Source of the DNA: Owenia fusiformis
Lineage: Eukaryota; Annelida; Polychaeta; Sabellida; Oweniidae
Length of the DNA: 64,000 bases
Direction: 5' to 3'
Assembly: GCA_903813345.2 (NCBI GenBank)
Contig: CAIIXF020000001.1
Location: forward strand, 33,316,866 to 33,380,865
This document shows, in pieces, positions 1-11,940 of this stretch. The notes beneath the pieces are model-generated. The model was not told the DNA's origin. It saw nothing but the letters and a program-made list of their open reading frames with translations, and made no database searches. Made by a program: the position numbers and the translations under genes. The stretch's first letter is position 1, and the number at the start of each line of letters is the position of its first letter.

Positions 1-880
1 TTCATTCTAGATCTGATTAGGTTTTGGACCTGTAAGCTCAGTCATGTCAGCCATTTTGAATGTCTTAAGAAAAGTTAGCGCGCTATAATACTTTGTATCA
101 TATTGAATGGTGTTTTTGAGTTTTCATACTTTAACTATTTAGTAGCTTTATAAATAATTTCAGATGTACTTTGTTGTAAAAGCCTATGTTATTGTTAACA
201 GTACTTATATGTGATAATTTTGTAAAAAGAAATCAGCTTAGATTAGTTAGATTAGTTTTTTGGCATTCTGGGTAAATGTCAAGGCAGCCATTTTTCCATC
301 TTAAGATCTTGCCTGTAAAGTGACTTGTCTACGCGTTTTTAGGTGAACCATTTGGTAGATCAATTTCAAATTTTCAGGGATGGTTCTTAGTATGAAAATA
401 TACATCTGATTAGTGTTTTTGCATTCTGCGTACATGTTAAGGCATCCATTTTGGATTTTCTGTCCTAAAATCTTGTCTACCTGTTTTCAGGTGAACCGTT
501 TGGTAGATCAATTTCATATTTTCAGGGATGATACTTAGTATGAAAATCTACAAACAGATTAGTTTTTTGACATTCTGGGTAAATGTCAAGGCAGCCATTT
601 TGTATTTTCCATCCTGAAATCTTGTCTGTAAAGTCTTGTTTACATGTTTTCTGGTTAACTGTGTGACGGATCAATTTCAAATTTTCAGGGGTGGTTTTTT
701 GTATGAAAATCTAGAACTGAGTAAATTTTGGGCATTCTGGATAAATTTTAAGATGGCCATTTTGGATTTTTTGTCCTCAAATTGTGTTGGTAAAGTCTTG
801 TCTACTCATTTTCAGGATAACCATTTGACGGGATCACCCATTGGTGGGGACATTTTGTACACATTTGTGTTCTTGTTTTG
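1..880 (+). repeat. Minisatellite, ~150-165 bp units (Helitron-associated)
   Basis: About five diverged tandem units. Recognisable blocks recur in order: a GATTAGTTTTTTGGCATTCTG-type start, a CAGCCATTTTG block, a TCCTAAAATCTTG block, and a TTTTCAGGTGAACC/AATTTTCAGGGATG block (repeats of the last near 375, 522 and 686). The same unit family recurs at 18600-20090 (plus) and 28000-28290 (minus). Because a family B Helitron-like 3' end lies downstream at 2292, the array is probably the internal array of that element. The open frame at 636-977 is a by-product of the repeat. Confidence 0.75.
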
Positions 881-1068
881 CTTTGCCCCCTGCTACCCCC
901 TAGGGGTGGGGTTAAAACATAATTTTATGGGACGAAAAGTGACCCATGAACTTGCTTGGGTGGATTTTTTCATTTGAAACAACCAATATATTCATATAAT
1001 CCCAATGGTTTAATTTCTGCAAGCCAAGACTAATTTAAGATTGATGTAGATTGGAAAGTCAATTGTAC
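881..1068. other. Unassigned spacer
   Basis: No gene or repeat recognised. It joins the minisatellite to the foldback element and probably belongs to the same family B element. Confidence 0.4.
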
Positions 1069-2081
1069 ATGTTCACGCCCGGTGATCGTGAATATGGGAC
1101 AGAGGGGGGAGCAGGCAATTTCTGCTAGAAAATTCAACAAATCTGGAAGATTTATTTTTTCAAGAAAAAGTTTACTATTGAATTGCTAAATGGATAGGCG
1201 CACGGTATGGTAGAATATGTTAGGTTTTCTGGGACTTTTTCTGAAACGATACGCATCTAAGGTGTGAGATCTATTAAAAAAGGCGCAAGGCCATCAACAG
1301 GCACAAATCAACGTTTTTGCTATAAATCAAGCAACAATGGACTACACGACCTGTAATAAATACTTGTAAGTGATGTTATCATAACTAAATTAATGTCATT
1401 GCTGAATTTATAAAATAAGTTTCCATACGTAAAATAAAAAATAATCGAAAATAATTAAAATGGGACGGAGGGGGGGAGTAATAATTCTATAAAGTGAAAC
1501 AACTTCACACGAATTCTTGTATTTGAAAAATGAACTCATTAACTTAGTAAGAAACTGGATGATATACCCCTGGAGACTGAAAAATGGGGACATTTGGAGT
1601 AAAAGGACTTAAAGTCGCGAAACATCTCTAATCATGTCTTATATACATATTGCTCCCCCCCTCCGTCCCCTCCCCCCCTCCGTCCCAAATTCATTATTTT
1701 CGATTATTTTTTATTTCACATATGGAAACTTATTTTATAAATTCAGCAATGACATTAATTTAGTTATGATAACATCACTTACAAGTATTTATTACAGGTC
1801 GTCCAGACCATTAATGCTTGATTTATAGCAAAAACGTTGATTTGTGCCTGTTGATGGCCTTGCGCCTTTTTTAATAGATCTCATACCTTAGATGCGTATC
1901 GTTTCAGAAAAAATCCCAGAAAACCTAACATATACTACCATACCGTGCGCCTATCCATTTAGCAATTCAATAGTAAACTTTTTCTTGAAAAAATAAATCT
2001 TCCAGATTTGTTGAATTTCCTAGCAGAAATTGCCTGCTCCCCCCCCTCCGTCCCATATTCACGATCACCGGGCGTGATGTT
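1069..2081. mobile_element. 1,003 bp foldback DNA transposon with 5-bp target duplication
   Basis: Arms of roughly 410 bp (1074-1480 and 1651-2076) are near-perfect inverted copies. The element begins CACGCCCGGTGATCGTGAAT at 1074 and its reverse complement ends at 2076. It is flanked by an identical ATGTT at 1069-1073 and 2077-2081. The ~170 bp centre (1481-1650) has no coding potential. A C-rich tract with CTCCGTCCC motifs sits at the inner arm ends. A 5-bp duplication and a CAC start are shared with Transib-type elements, but the rest of the TIR does not match their usual start, so the superfamily is open. Confidence 0.85.
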
Positions 2082-2292
2082 GCTCGTAATTTTGTCACCC
2101 CCATAGATCTGATTCTGCCTTTTCAAGGTTAAATTTCAACTTCCTTCAAATTGGACAAATATTTTTTTAAATTTCGTCTAAAAGTTGCCTTGGGTCCATA
2201 TATGACCTTAGCTTTGAGATTTCACCTTCAGCTGACCTTCTAATTGTCAAAAAAGTGGCCTCTGTAAGATTGCTCGCAATCTTGATATCTAG
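2082..2292 (+). mobile_element. Helitron-like family B, 3' end
   Basis: The end shows the textbook Helitron 3' layout. A hairpin, AAGATTGC/GCAATCTT with a TC loop (2266-2283), is followed after 5 nt by CTAG (2289-2292) and then T. The same end, with a TT loop, occurs at 26817-26844. The 5' end of this copy lies outside the window or before position 1. The foldback at 1074-2076 is inserted inside it. Confidence 0.7.
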
Positions 2293-2301
2293 TTATTTAT
2301 T

Positions 2302-2458
2302 AGACTCCAGATTGAAAATCTGGAGTCTATTGTTTTTGCCATTATTCTTATTATTAGACTCCAGATTGAAAATCTGGAGTCTATTGCTTTTGCCAGTTTT
2401 CTTATTATTAGACTCCAGATTGACTCTTATTAGATTCCAGATTGAAAATCTGGAGTCT
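2302..2458 (+). repeat. Cluster of four stacked 5' termini, family A Helentron-like
   Basis: Palindromic 5' termini of type AGACTCCAGATT-gaa-AATCTGGAGTCT sit at 2302-2328, 2356-2382 and 2432-2458. A half copy lies at 2410-2421. They are ~50 bp apart and separated by TTTTGCCAGTTTTCTTATTATT-like sequence, which normally lies just inside the element. Each is best read as the 5' end of an element whose body was displaced downstream by a later insertion into its own ATTATT tract. Confidence 0.8.
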
Positions 2459-3654
2459 ATTGCTTTTGCCAGTTTTCTTCTTATTATTATTATTCTTTCT
2501 TTCCGCGTTTTCTCAGCAACTAGAGGGACTTTCTAAAATCTGCTTACAAAGTTAAAAAGGTAATGAGACCTAGTTTCCCGGAAATTAGGTCAAATTTTTA
2601 TCTAGGTCAAAATCTAGGTCAAATTATCATTTTGTGAATTATCTTTGTTATTTTTCAATATTTTTTCAAAATTTTTTTTTTAACGTGTAGCCAAGAAAAA
2701 GACGATTCGACAGTGAGTTATCAGTTTTTTGATTTCTTCTACCGATTTTGAGATATTGCGTCCGGAAAGTAGGTCAAACGAAAAAGTTCTCCAAATTCAA
2801 CGTATGAGTCATTAAATAAGTGAAAGATTTCCTCAGGAATCCTAATCTGCAAACCAAATTTTGATCTGACTTCCGGTTCGGAAGCTATAGCGTTTTGAAA
2901 TCGCTAAATTTGGTGCCCATGTTAAGCCAATGGGAAAAAAGACTTTTTCGAAGTGTAAAATACAAGATATAGACTGAGCACAGCTTAACATAATGAATGC
3001 CTATAAAAGAAGGGGACCTCAAAAGCTACCAAGCTTCAAAATTTGGACACCAAAATGCCTAGGTCAAAATCTAGGTCAAATTCATAGTTTTTCCTTATTT
3101 TTACGATTCTGACACTACACTTTAATAATTTGCTTCAAAATTTGGTATACAGGTAGCAAAGAGTGTGCTAATAGTGAGAGCCTTTTGCCGTCAGAAAGTA
3201 TTTTGACCCACTTTTGAGATATGGTGTCCGTAAAGTAGGTCAAAATAAAAATTTCTCATAATTTAACTTATGAGTTATGAATTAAGGGTAGAATTTTCTC
3301 AGGAATCCGAATCTGCAAACCAAATTTCAATCCGACTTTTCGTTGGGAAGTTATGGCGTTTTGAAAGCTCAAAAATCGCTAATTTTGGTGCCCCATGTTA
3401 TGTCAATGAGAAAAAAGATTTTTTTGAAGTGTAAAATACCAGATAAAGACTGATCTCAGCTACTTACTCAGCTACCTACTCAGCTACTTACTCAGCTACC
3501 TGCTCAGCTGCTTACTCAGCTACCTACTCAGCTACTTACTCAATTACTTAATCATCTACTTACTCAGCTTCCTACTCAGTTACTTACTCAGCTCTTTACT
3601 CAAGTAAATCAATCTGGAGTCTTAAATTGAACTTTGTTCAATTTACAAATCTAG
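2432..3654 (+). mobile_element. Family A Helentron-like element A1, complete
   Basis: 5' palindrome at 2432-2458 (one G/T mismatch), then CCGCGTTTTCTCAGCAACTAG and AGGTCA-rich body units, then a CTACTCAG microsatellite (3461-3605). An inverted copy of the terminus, AATCTGGAGTCT (3611-3622), precedes a 9-bp-stem hairpin AAATTGAAC/GTTCAATTT (3624-3644) and CTAG at 3651-3654. No protein is encoded. 5' palindrome, subterminal inverted copy, 3' stem-loop, microsatellite core and CTAG|TT end match published descriptions of non-autonomous Helentrons (HINE/DINE type). The family name is my inference. Confidence 0.75.
3461..3605 (+). repeat. CTACTCAG-type microsatellite core
   Basis: Units of CTAC(C/T)TACTCAG and CTACTTACTCAG. 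It lies just before the 3' terminus of A1. A nearly identical tract is at 53129-53275 and a related one at 7880-8050. Confidence 0.85.
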
Positions 3655-3659
3655 TTATT

Positions 3660-3736
3660 AGACTCCAGATGTAAATCTGGAGTCTATTGTTTTCGTCAGT
3701 ATTCTTTATTAGACTCCAGATGTAAATCTGGAGTCT
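3660..3736 (+). repeat. Two stacked 5' termini, family A (GTTTTCGTCAG subtype)
   Basis: Palindromes AGACTCCAGAT-gta-AATCTGGAGTCT-type at 3660-3685 and 3711-3736. The first begins directly after the CTAG of A1 and a TTATT spacer. Confidence 0.8.
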
Positions 3737-5322
3737 ATTGTTTTCGTCAGTATTATTATTATTCTTTATTATTTTTCTTTCCCAGTTTTCTCGATAACCA
3801 TAAGGTTTCCAATAAAGATCATTATTCAGTCAATTTATGTCCAGTATCTAGTTCCTCGGAAATTGGGTCAAATTTTTATCTAGGTCAGAGGTCAAGAACT
3901 AGGTCAAATCTTACATTTTCAACATTCTGTCATTTATTTTCGTCGTTGTTTATCGTAACTCCTAAATCTTTTTCTGATCATGTAGCTTAGAAACAGCCCT
4001 TTCATAAGTGTGCCATCCGTTTTTTGATTACTCTTACCGATTTTGAAATATGGCGTCCAGAAAGTAGGTCAAAATAACAAGTTCTCCAAATTTAACATCT
4101 GAGTTATGAATTAAGGGTAGAATTTACTCAGGAATCCGAATCTGCAAACCAAATTTCGATCCGACTTCTGGTTCGGAAGTAATGGCGTTTTAAAAGCTCA
4201 AAAATCGCTAAATTTGGTGCCCATGTTAAGTCAATGGGAAAAATGATTTTTTTGAAGTGAAAAATACGAAATATAGACTGAGTTCAGCTAAATTTAATGA
4301 AAGCTTTTAAAAGAAGGGGACCTAAAAAGCCATCTGGCTTCAAAATTTGGACACCAAAATGCCTAGGTCAAAATCTAGGTCAAATCCAAAGGTTTTCCTT
4401 ATTTTTGCGATTCTGACACTACACTTCAATAATATTCTTCGAAATTGAGTATACATGTAGCCAAGAGTGTGCTAATAGTGTTAGCCTTTTGCCGTCAGAA
4501 AGTATTTTGACCCACTTTTGAGATATGGTGTCCGAAATGTAGGTCAAAATAAAAAGTTCTCCAAATTTGTCGTCTGAGTTATGAATTAGGTGTAGAATTT
4601 CCTCAGGAATCCAAATCTGCAAACCAAATTTCAATCGGACCTACGGTTCCGAAGTAATGGGGTGTCCAAAAAGTAGGTCAAAATAAAAATTCGCCAAATT
4701 TAACGTATGAGTTATGAATTAGGGGTAGATTTTTATCAGGAATCCGAATCTGCAAACTAAATTTCGATCCGACTTCCGGTTCCGAAGTTATAGCGTGTCC
4801 GAAAAGTAGGTCAAAATAAAAATTCGCTAAATTTAACGTATGAGTTATGAATTAGGGGTAGAATTTTGTCAGGAATCCGAATCTTTAAATCAAATTTCGA
4901 TCCGACTTCCAGGTTTGGAAGTTATGGTGTTTTGAAATTTTGGAAAATCGATCTGATGGTATCCTGATAGAAAGTCAAGAATAGAGAAGAAAATATTGAA
5001 AAATTCATCTATCCTTCCTATCTGATCTTATCCTATCCTATCCTTCCTATCTATCCTTCCTTCGTATCTTTTCCTTCCGTTTCGTTCCTATCCTCTCCTA
5101 TCATATCCTTTCTTCCTAATCTGTTCTATCCTATCCCTCTTTCTTATTCTATCCCATCGTTCCTTCCTATTCTATCCTATCCTACCTTCCTATTTTATCC
5201 ATCCATCTTTTTCTGGATGACTCAGCTTATTCTGGATGACTTGGCTTATTCTGGATGACTCGGCTAAAAAAGGTCTAGATCTGGAGTCTGAAATTGAACT
5301 TTGTTCAATTTCCAAAGTCTAG
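3711..5322 (+). mobile_element. Family A element A2, complete
   Basis: 5' palindrome 3711-3736 with the GTTTTCGTCAG subtype sequence, then the matching TTTCCCAGTTTTCTC body start. Body units include repeats of AGGTCAAAATCTAGGTCA. A ~133-bp subrepeat (TCCGAAAAGTAGGTCAAAAT to GAAGTTATGG) is repeated three times at about 4520-4930. A TCCTATCC microsatellite (5020-5215) and GGATGACTCGGCTTATTCT repeats (5213-5262) precede ATCTGGAGTCTG (~5279), the hairpin AAATTGAAC/GTTCAATTT and CTAG (5319-5322). Confidence 0.75.
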
Positions 5323-8111
5323 TTATTATTATTCTTTCAGAATCTTCCTCCTTCCCAGATTTCTCACCAACTAAAAGAATTTAATTTAAGCTGCTTACAT
5401 GATACTAGGGGCAGTTCCTGGGATGATGGGAAATTAGGTCAAATTTTTATCTAGGTCAAGGGTCAAGAACTAGGTCAAATCAAGGTCAAATCAACATTCT
5501 GTCAATTATCTTCGTTGTTGTTTGTCGTAACTACTTCATCTTAGTTTCTACATGTAGCTTAGAAAAAAACAAATCGAGAGTGTGCCATCCGTTTTTTGAT
5601 TACTCTTAGCGATTTTAAGATATGGCGTCCTGAAAGTAGGTCAAAACCAAAAAGTTCTCCAAATTTAACATATGAGCTATGAAATAAGGGTAGAATTTTC
5701 TCAGGAATCCGAATCTGCAAACCAAATTTTGATCCGACTTCCCGTTCGGAAGTTATGGCGTTTTGAAAGCTCAAAAATCGCTAAATTTGGTGCCCATGTT
5801 AAGTCAATGAGAAAAAAGATTTTTTTGAAGTGAAAAATACGAAATATAGACTGAGTTCAGCTAAATATAATGAAAGCTTTTAAAAGAAGGGGACCTCATA
5901 AGCCATCTAGCTTCAAAATTTGGACACCAAAATGCCTAGGTCAAAATCTAGGTCAAATTCAAAGTTTTTCCTTATTTTTGCGATTCTGACACAACAGATT
6001 AATTATATTCTTCGAAATTTTGTATACATGTAGCTAAGAGTCTGCTAATAGTGTTAGCCTTTTGCCGTCAGAAAGTATTTTGCCCCATTTTTGAGATATG
6101 GTGTCCGAAAAGTAGGTCAAAATAAAAAATTCTCAACATTTGACGTTTGAGTTATGAATTAAGTATAGAATTTTCTCAGGAATCCGAATCTGCAAACCAA
6201 ATTTCGATCCGACTTTCGGTTTGGAAGTTATGGCGTGTCAGAAAAGTAGGTCAAAATAAAAAGTTTCCAAATTTAACGTATGAGCTATGAATTAAGGATA
6301 GAATTTTCTCTGGAATATAAATCTGCAAACCAAATTTCGATCCGACTTCCGATTCGGAAGTTATGGCGTTTTGAAAGCTCAAAAATCGCTAAATTTGGTG
6401 CCCCATGTTATGTCAATGGGAAAAAATATTTTTTTGAAGTGTAGAATACGAGATATAGACTAAGTACAGCTAAACATAATGGAAGCCCATAAAAGAAGGG
6501 GACCTCAAAACCTTCTAATTTTGAAAATTTGGACAACAAAATGCCTAGGTCAAAATCTAGGTCAAATTCAAAGCTTTTCCTTATTTTTGCGATTCTGACA
6601 CTACACTTTAATTATATTCTTCAAAATTGTGTATACATGTAGCCAAGAGTGTGCTAATAGTGTTAGCCTTTTGCCGTCAAAAAGTATTTTGACCCACTTT
6701 TGAGATATGGTGTCCCAAAAGTAGGTCAAAATAAAAAAATCTTCAAATGTAACGTATGAGTTATGAATAAGGGGTAGAATTTTATCAGGAATCAGAATCT
6801 GCAAATCAAATTTTGATTCGACCTACTGTTCGGAAGTTATGGTGTTTTGAAAGCTCAAAAATCGCTAAATTTGCTGCCCCATGTTATGTCAATGGGAAAA
6901 AAGATTTTTTTGAAGTGTAAAATACGAGATATAGACTGAGTACAGCTTAATATAATGAAAGCCTATTAAAGAAGGGGACCTCAAAGGCTACTTAGCTTCA
7001 AAATTTGGACACCAAAATGCCTAGGTCAAAATCAAGGTCAAATTTATGGTTTTCCCTTATTTTTGCGATTCTGACACTATATTTAAATGATTTGCTTTAA
7101 AATTTTGTATACAGGTAGCAGAGAGTATGCTAATAGTGTTAGCGTTTTGCCGTCAGAAAGTATTTTGACCCACTTTTGAGATATGGTGTCCGAAAAGTTG
7201 GCCAAAGTTAAAAATTTTCCAAATTTTAATGTATGAGTTATGAATTAAGGGTAGAATTTTCTCAGAAATCTAGATCTGCAAACCAAATTTCGATCCGACT
7301 ACTTGTTTTGAAGTTATGGCGTTTTGAAATCTCAAAAATCGCTAAATTTGGTGCCCCATGTTAAATCAATGGGACCGAATAATTTTTTGAAGTATAAAAA
7401 TACGAGATATAGAATGAGTGCAGCTAAACATAATGAAAGCCCATAGAAGAAGGGGACCTCAAAAGCTACTTTCCTTCAAAGTTTGGACACCAAAATACCT
7501 AGTTCAAAATCTAGGTAAAATTCATATTTTTTTTTATTTTGCGATTCTGACACTACACTTCAATGATATTCTCCGAAATTTTGTAAACTTGTAGCAAAGA
7601 GTGTGCTAATAATGTTAACATTTTGCCGTCAATAAGTTTTTTGACCCACTTTTGAGATATGGTGTCCGAAATGTAGGTCAAAATAAAAAGTTCTCCAATT
7701 TTAAAGTATGCGTTATGAATTAGGGGTAGAATTTCCTCAGGAATCTGGATCTGAAATTAAAATTGCAATCCGACCACCGGTTTAGATTCTACGCCATTTT
7801 GAAGTTTGAAATTCGCACTTGCCAGTATTCACGATGCAGATTGATCAAATATACTTTCAAAAATTCCTGCATACCCTACTTTACCTCTCTACTTAGCAAC
7901 TTACTCAGCTACTAACTCAGGTACTTACTCAGCTACTTACTCAGCTACCTACTCAGCTTTTTACTCAGTTACTTACTCAGCTACTTACTCAACTACTACT
8001 AAGGTACTTACTCAGCTAATTACTCAGTTACTTACTCAGCTCTTTACTGATCTATCTAGGTCAAATAAATCTGGAGTCTTAAATTGAACTTGTTCAATTT
8101 CACAAATCTAG
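5323..8111 (+). mobile_element. Family A element A3, displaced body and 3' end
   Basis: Begins without its own palindrome at an ATTATTATTCTTTC tract, then a CCCAGATTTCTC body start. Its 5' terminus is most likely the palindrome at 3660-3685, left behind when A2 inserted. The body holds about four 475-612 bp units marked by TTTTGCCGTCAGAAAGTATT (near 6060, 6670, 7145, 7620). A CTACTCAG core (7880-8050), AATCTGGAGTCT, a hairpin and CTAG (8108-8111) follow. Confidence 0.65.
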
Positions 8112-9877
8112 TTATTATTATTCTTTATTATTCTTTCCCAGTTTTCTCGTTAACTAGAAGATATTGAGTCAAGTCTTATATATGGTCCATTTAGGTCCTA
8201 GATCTAGTTTCTCGGAAATTGGGTCAAATTTTTATCTAGGTCAAAGGTCAAGAACTAGGTCAAATCTTACATTTTCAACATTCTGTCATTTATCTTCGTC
8301 GTTGTTTATCATAACTCCTAATTCTTTTTTTCATCATGTAGCTTAGAAAAAGCCAAAGCAAAGATATGACATTAGATTTTTGATTACGCTTACCGATTTT
8401 CAAATATGGCGTCCATAAAGTAGGTCACAATAAAAAGTTCTCCAAATTTAACATATGATATCCTTATAGAAAGTCAAGAGTAGCGAAGAAAATATAGAAA
8501 AAATCATCCATCCTTCCTTCCTATCCTGTCTGATCATATCCTTCCTATCTATCCTTCTTTCCTATCCTTTCCTTCCTATCCTATCCTTCCTTCCTATTCT
8601 ATATCCTATCCTATCCTAGAACTGGGTCAAATCTTACATTTTCAACCTTCTGTCTATTATCTTCGTCGTTATTTATCGAAACGTCTTCATCTTTTTTTCA
8701 TCATGTAGCTTAGAAACGGCCCTTTCATAGATATGCCATCCGTTTTTTGATTACTCTTACCGATTTTGAAATATGGCGTCCATGAAAGTATGTCAAAATA
8801 AAAAGTTCTCCAAATTCAAGGTATGAGTTATCAATTAGGGGTAGAATTTTTTCAGGAATCCGAATCTGCAAACTAAATTTCGATCCGACTTCCGGTTCGG
8901 AAGTTATTGCGTTTTATAAGCTCAAAAATCGCTAAATTTGGTGCCCATGTTAAGTCAATGGGAAAAAAAGATTTTTTTGAAGTGAGAAATACGAAATATA
9001 GACTGAGTTCAGCTTAATTTAATGAAAGCCTTCAAAAGAAGGGGACCTTAAAAGCCAGTTAGTTTCAAAATTTGGACACCAAAATGCCTAGGTCAAAATC
9101 TAGGTCAAATTCAAAGGTTTTCCTTATTTTTGCGTTTCTGACACTACACTTCAATTATATTCTTCGAAATTGTGTATACATGTAGCCAAGAGTGTGCTCA
9201 TAGTGTAAGCCTTTTGCCGTCAGAAAGTATTTTGACCCACTTTTGAGATATGGTGTCCGAAAAGTAGGTCAAAATAAAAAAATCTCAAAATTTAACGTAT
9301 GAGTTATGAATTAGGTGTAGAATTTTGTCAGGAATCCGAATGTGCAATTTAAATTTCGATCCGACTTCCGGTTCGGAAGTTATGGCGTGTCCAAAAAGTA
9401 GGTCAAAATAAAAAGTTTCCAAATTTAACGTATGAGTTATGAATTAGGGGTAGAATTTTGTCAGGAATCCGAATCTGCAAACCAAATTTGAATCTGACTG
9501 CCGGTTTGGAAGTTATGGCGTTTTGAAATCGATCTGATTGTATCCTGATAGAAAGTCAAGAGTAGAGAAGAAAATATTGAAAAATTCATCCATCCTTCCT
9601 ATCTGATCCTATCCTATCCTTCCTATCTATCCTTCCTTCGTATCTTTTCATTCCTATCCTATCATATCCTTTCTTCTTATTCTATCCTATCCTTCTTTCT
9701 TATTCTATCCTATCATTCCTTCCTATTCTATCCTATCCTACCTTTCTATTTTATTCATCCATCTTTTTTTGGATGACTCAGCTTATTCTGGATGACTCGG
9801 CTTATTCTGGATGACTCGGCTAAAAAAGGTCTTAATCTGGAGTCTGAAATTGAACTTGTTCAATTTCCAAAGTCTAG
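8112..9877 (+). mobile_element. Family A element A4, displaced body and 3' end
   Basis: Starts at ATTATTATTCTTTATTATTC with a CCCAGTTTTCTC body start and a perfect AGGTCA-A-AGGTCA at 8238-8250. An internal TCCTATCC tract (8505-8620) splits it and the AGAACTGGGTCAAAT block then restarts, suggesting an internal duplication or an older insertion. The 3' part has a TCCTATCC core (9590-9770), GGATGACT repeats, ATCTGGAGTCTG, a hairpin and CTAG (9874-9877). By bracket counting it should pair with the half terminus at 2410-2421, but its body subtype does not match that terminus. Confidence 0.55.
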
Positions 9878-11282
9878 TTATTCTTTCTTTCTTTCCGTAC
9901 ACGTTTTCTCAGCAACTAGAAGAGCTTACTTTAACCTACTTACATGGCTAACATAGCCCATCGACCTAGTTTCTGGGAAATTAGGTCAACTTTTTATCTA
10001 GGTCAAAGGTTAAGAACTAGGTCAAATCTTACATTTTTAACATTCTGTCAATTATCTTCGTCATTATTTATCCAAACACCTAGTTGTACATCTCATTGTG
10101 TAGCTTAGAAAAAAGCAAATCGAGAGTGTGCCATCCGTTTTTTGATTACTCTTACCGATTTTGAGATATGGCGTCCGGAAAGTAGGTCAAACTAAAAAGT
10201 TAACCAAATTTAACATATGAGCTATGAAATAAGTGTAGAATTTTCTCAGGAATCTGAATCTGCAAACCAAATTCCGATCCGACTTCCAATTCGGAAGTTA
10301 TGGCGTTTTGAAAACTCAAAAATCGCTTGGTGCCCATGTTAAGTCAATGGGAAAAAAAGATTTTTTTGAAGTGAAAAATATGGAATATAGACTGAGTTCA
10401 GCTAAATATAATGAAACTTTTAAAAGAATGGAACCTCAAAAGCCATCTAGCTTCAAAATTTGGACACTAAAATGCCTTAGTCAAAATCTAGGTCAAATTC
10501 AAACTTTTTCCTTATTTTTGCGATTCTGACACTACACTTTAATTATATTCTTCGAAATTGTGTATACATGTAGCAAAGAGTGTGCTTATAGTGTTACCTT
10601 TTGCCGTCAGAGAGTATTTTGACCCACTTTTGAGATATGGTGTCCGAAAAGTAGGTCAAAATAAAAAGTTCTCCAAATTTAACATATTAGTTATGAATTA
10701 AGGGTAGAATTTTCTCAGGAATCCGAATCTGCAAACCAAATTTCGATCAGACTTCTGGTTTAAAAGTTATAACGTTTTTAAATTTCAAGAAAAATCAATC
10801 TGATGGTATCCAGATAGAAAGTCAAGAGTAGTGAAGAAAATGTTGAAAAATCCATCCATTCTTCCATCCATCCTTCCTATCTTATCCTTTCTATCTATCC
10901 TTCCTTCCTATCTTTCTTTCTTTCCTATCTTTCCTTCTTTCATATCTTTTTCTTCCTATCCTATCCTTCCTTATTCTATCCTATCCTTCTTTCCTATTCT
11001 ACCCTATTCTATGCTATCGTTCCTTCCTATTCTATCCTATCCTTCCCATCTTATCCCACCTTATCCTATCCTTCCTATCTATCCTTCCTATCATTTCCTT
11101 CCTATCACATCCTTCCTTGCTATTCTATCCTATCGTTCCTTCCTATTCTATCCTATCCCTCCTTCCTATTTCATCCATCCATCCATCTTTTTCTGGATGA
11201 CTTGGCTTATTCTGGATGACTCAGCTTAAAAAAGTCTGAATCTGGAGTCTGAAATTGAACTTGTTCAATTTCCAAAGTCTAG
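9878..11282 (+). mobile_element. Family A element A5, displaced body and 3' end
   Basis: Starts at TTATTCTTTCTTTC with ACGTTTTCTCAGCAACTAGA, the body start that belongs to the TTTTGCCAG 5' subtype. This matches the terminus at 2356-2382 predicted by bracket counting. It ends with TCCTATCC repeats (10855-11185), GGATGACT repeats, ATCTGGAGTCTG, a hairpin and CTAG (11279-11282). The long open frame at 10831-11229 is translated microsatellite. Confidence 0.65.
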
Positions 11283-11486
11283 TTTATTATTCTTTTTAGC
11301 ACTTTTTCTCCAACTTTCAGCTAGATCTGAGTTATCTCATATATGGTCCTATGAGGCACCTCGGCTGGACTTGTCAGGAAATAAGTTCATATCTAGGTCA
11401 AGGTCAAAGGTCAAAATTTAGGTCAAATAAAAGTTTTTCAAAATTTGTCCTTATAACACCCTTGGTATACGCAGCTCACGAAAATT
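11283..11486 (+). mobile_element. Family A-related outermost body A6, no 3' end found
   Basis: TTTATTATTCTTTTTAGCAC followed by a diverged body start and an AGGTCA triplet (11395-11413). It is the expected displaced body of the outermost 5' terminus at 2302-2328, whose flanking sequence (TTTTTGCCATTATTCTT) also differs from the other copies. No hairpin-CTAG end is seen downstream, so it is truncated. Confidence 0.4.
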
Positions 11487-11940
11487 GACCGGTACGGGTC
11501 AAAAGCTGGACCGGTACGGGTTAACGGTTTTATTTGAATTTAAAACAGCCATAACTTGCTCAATATTGACTTCCTCGTGTCTAATTTGAAATATATGATG
11601 CCTCCCGATGCTTTTAAGTACCCCAATTTTTTACAGATTTTTAAACGGACCAAAACTCTCTAAATGCGCATTTATGCTCTTTTCTCTCGAGAACGACTGT
11701 CTCATTTTCATGATAACTTTTATTTAGTACTTATAACATATAAGATCTATTTTTCCCCATCAAGGTATGATGTAAATGACATGCTATTTACATCTTGTGA
11801 GTTTCAATGACGCGCGTTTGATTTTATAAAAAATGCCAAACTTTGTGACAAAGAATTTCATCAGCTATTGCCCCGAACCGGTCCGTCTTCTCTCTGCAAG
11901 CAGATTGCCCCGAACCGGTCCGTCTTCTCGCTGCAAGCAG
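11487..11940. repeat. Short tandem duplications beside the RT fragment
   Basis: GACCGGTACGGGT occurs twice at 11487-11525. A 37-bp unit beginning ATTGCCCCGAACCGGTCCGT is duplicated exactly head to tail (11867-11903 and 11904-11940) with a single difference. The intervening 11526-11866 has no recognisable content. Confidence 0.7.

Noticed and set aside
636-977. 113-codon frame
   Set aside because: Mostly minisatellite sequence; no motif.
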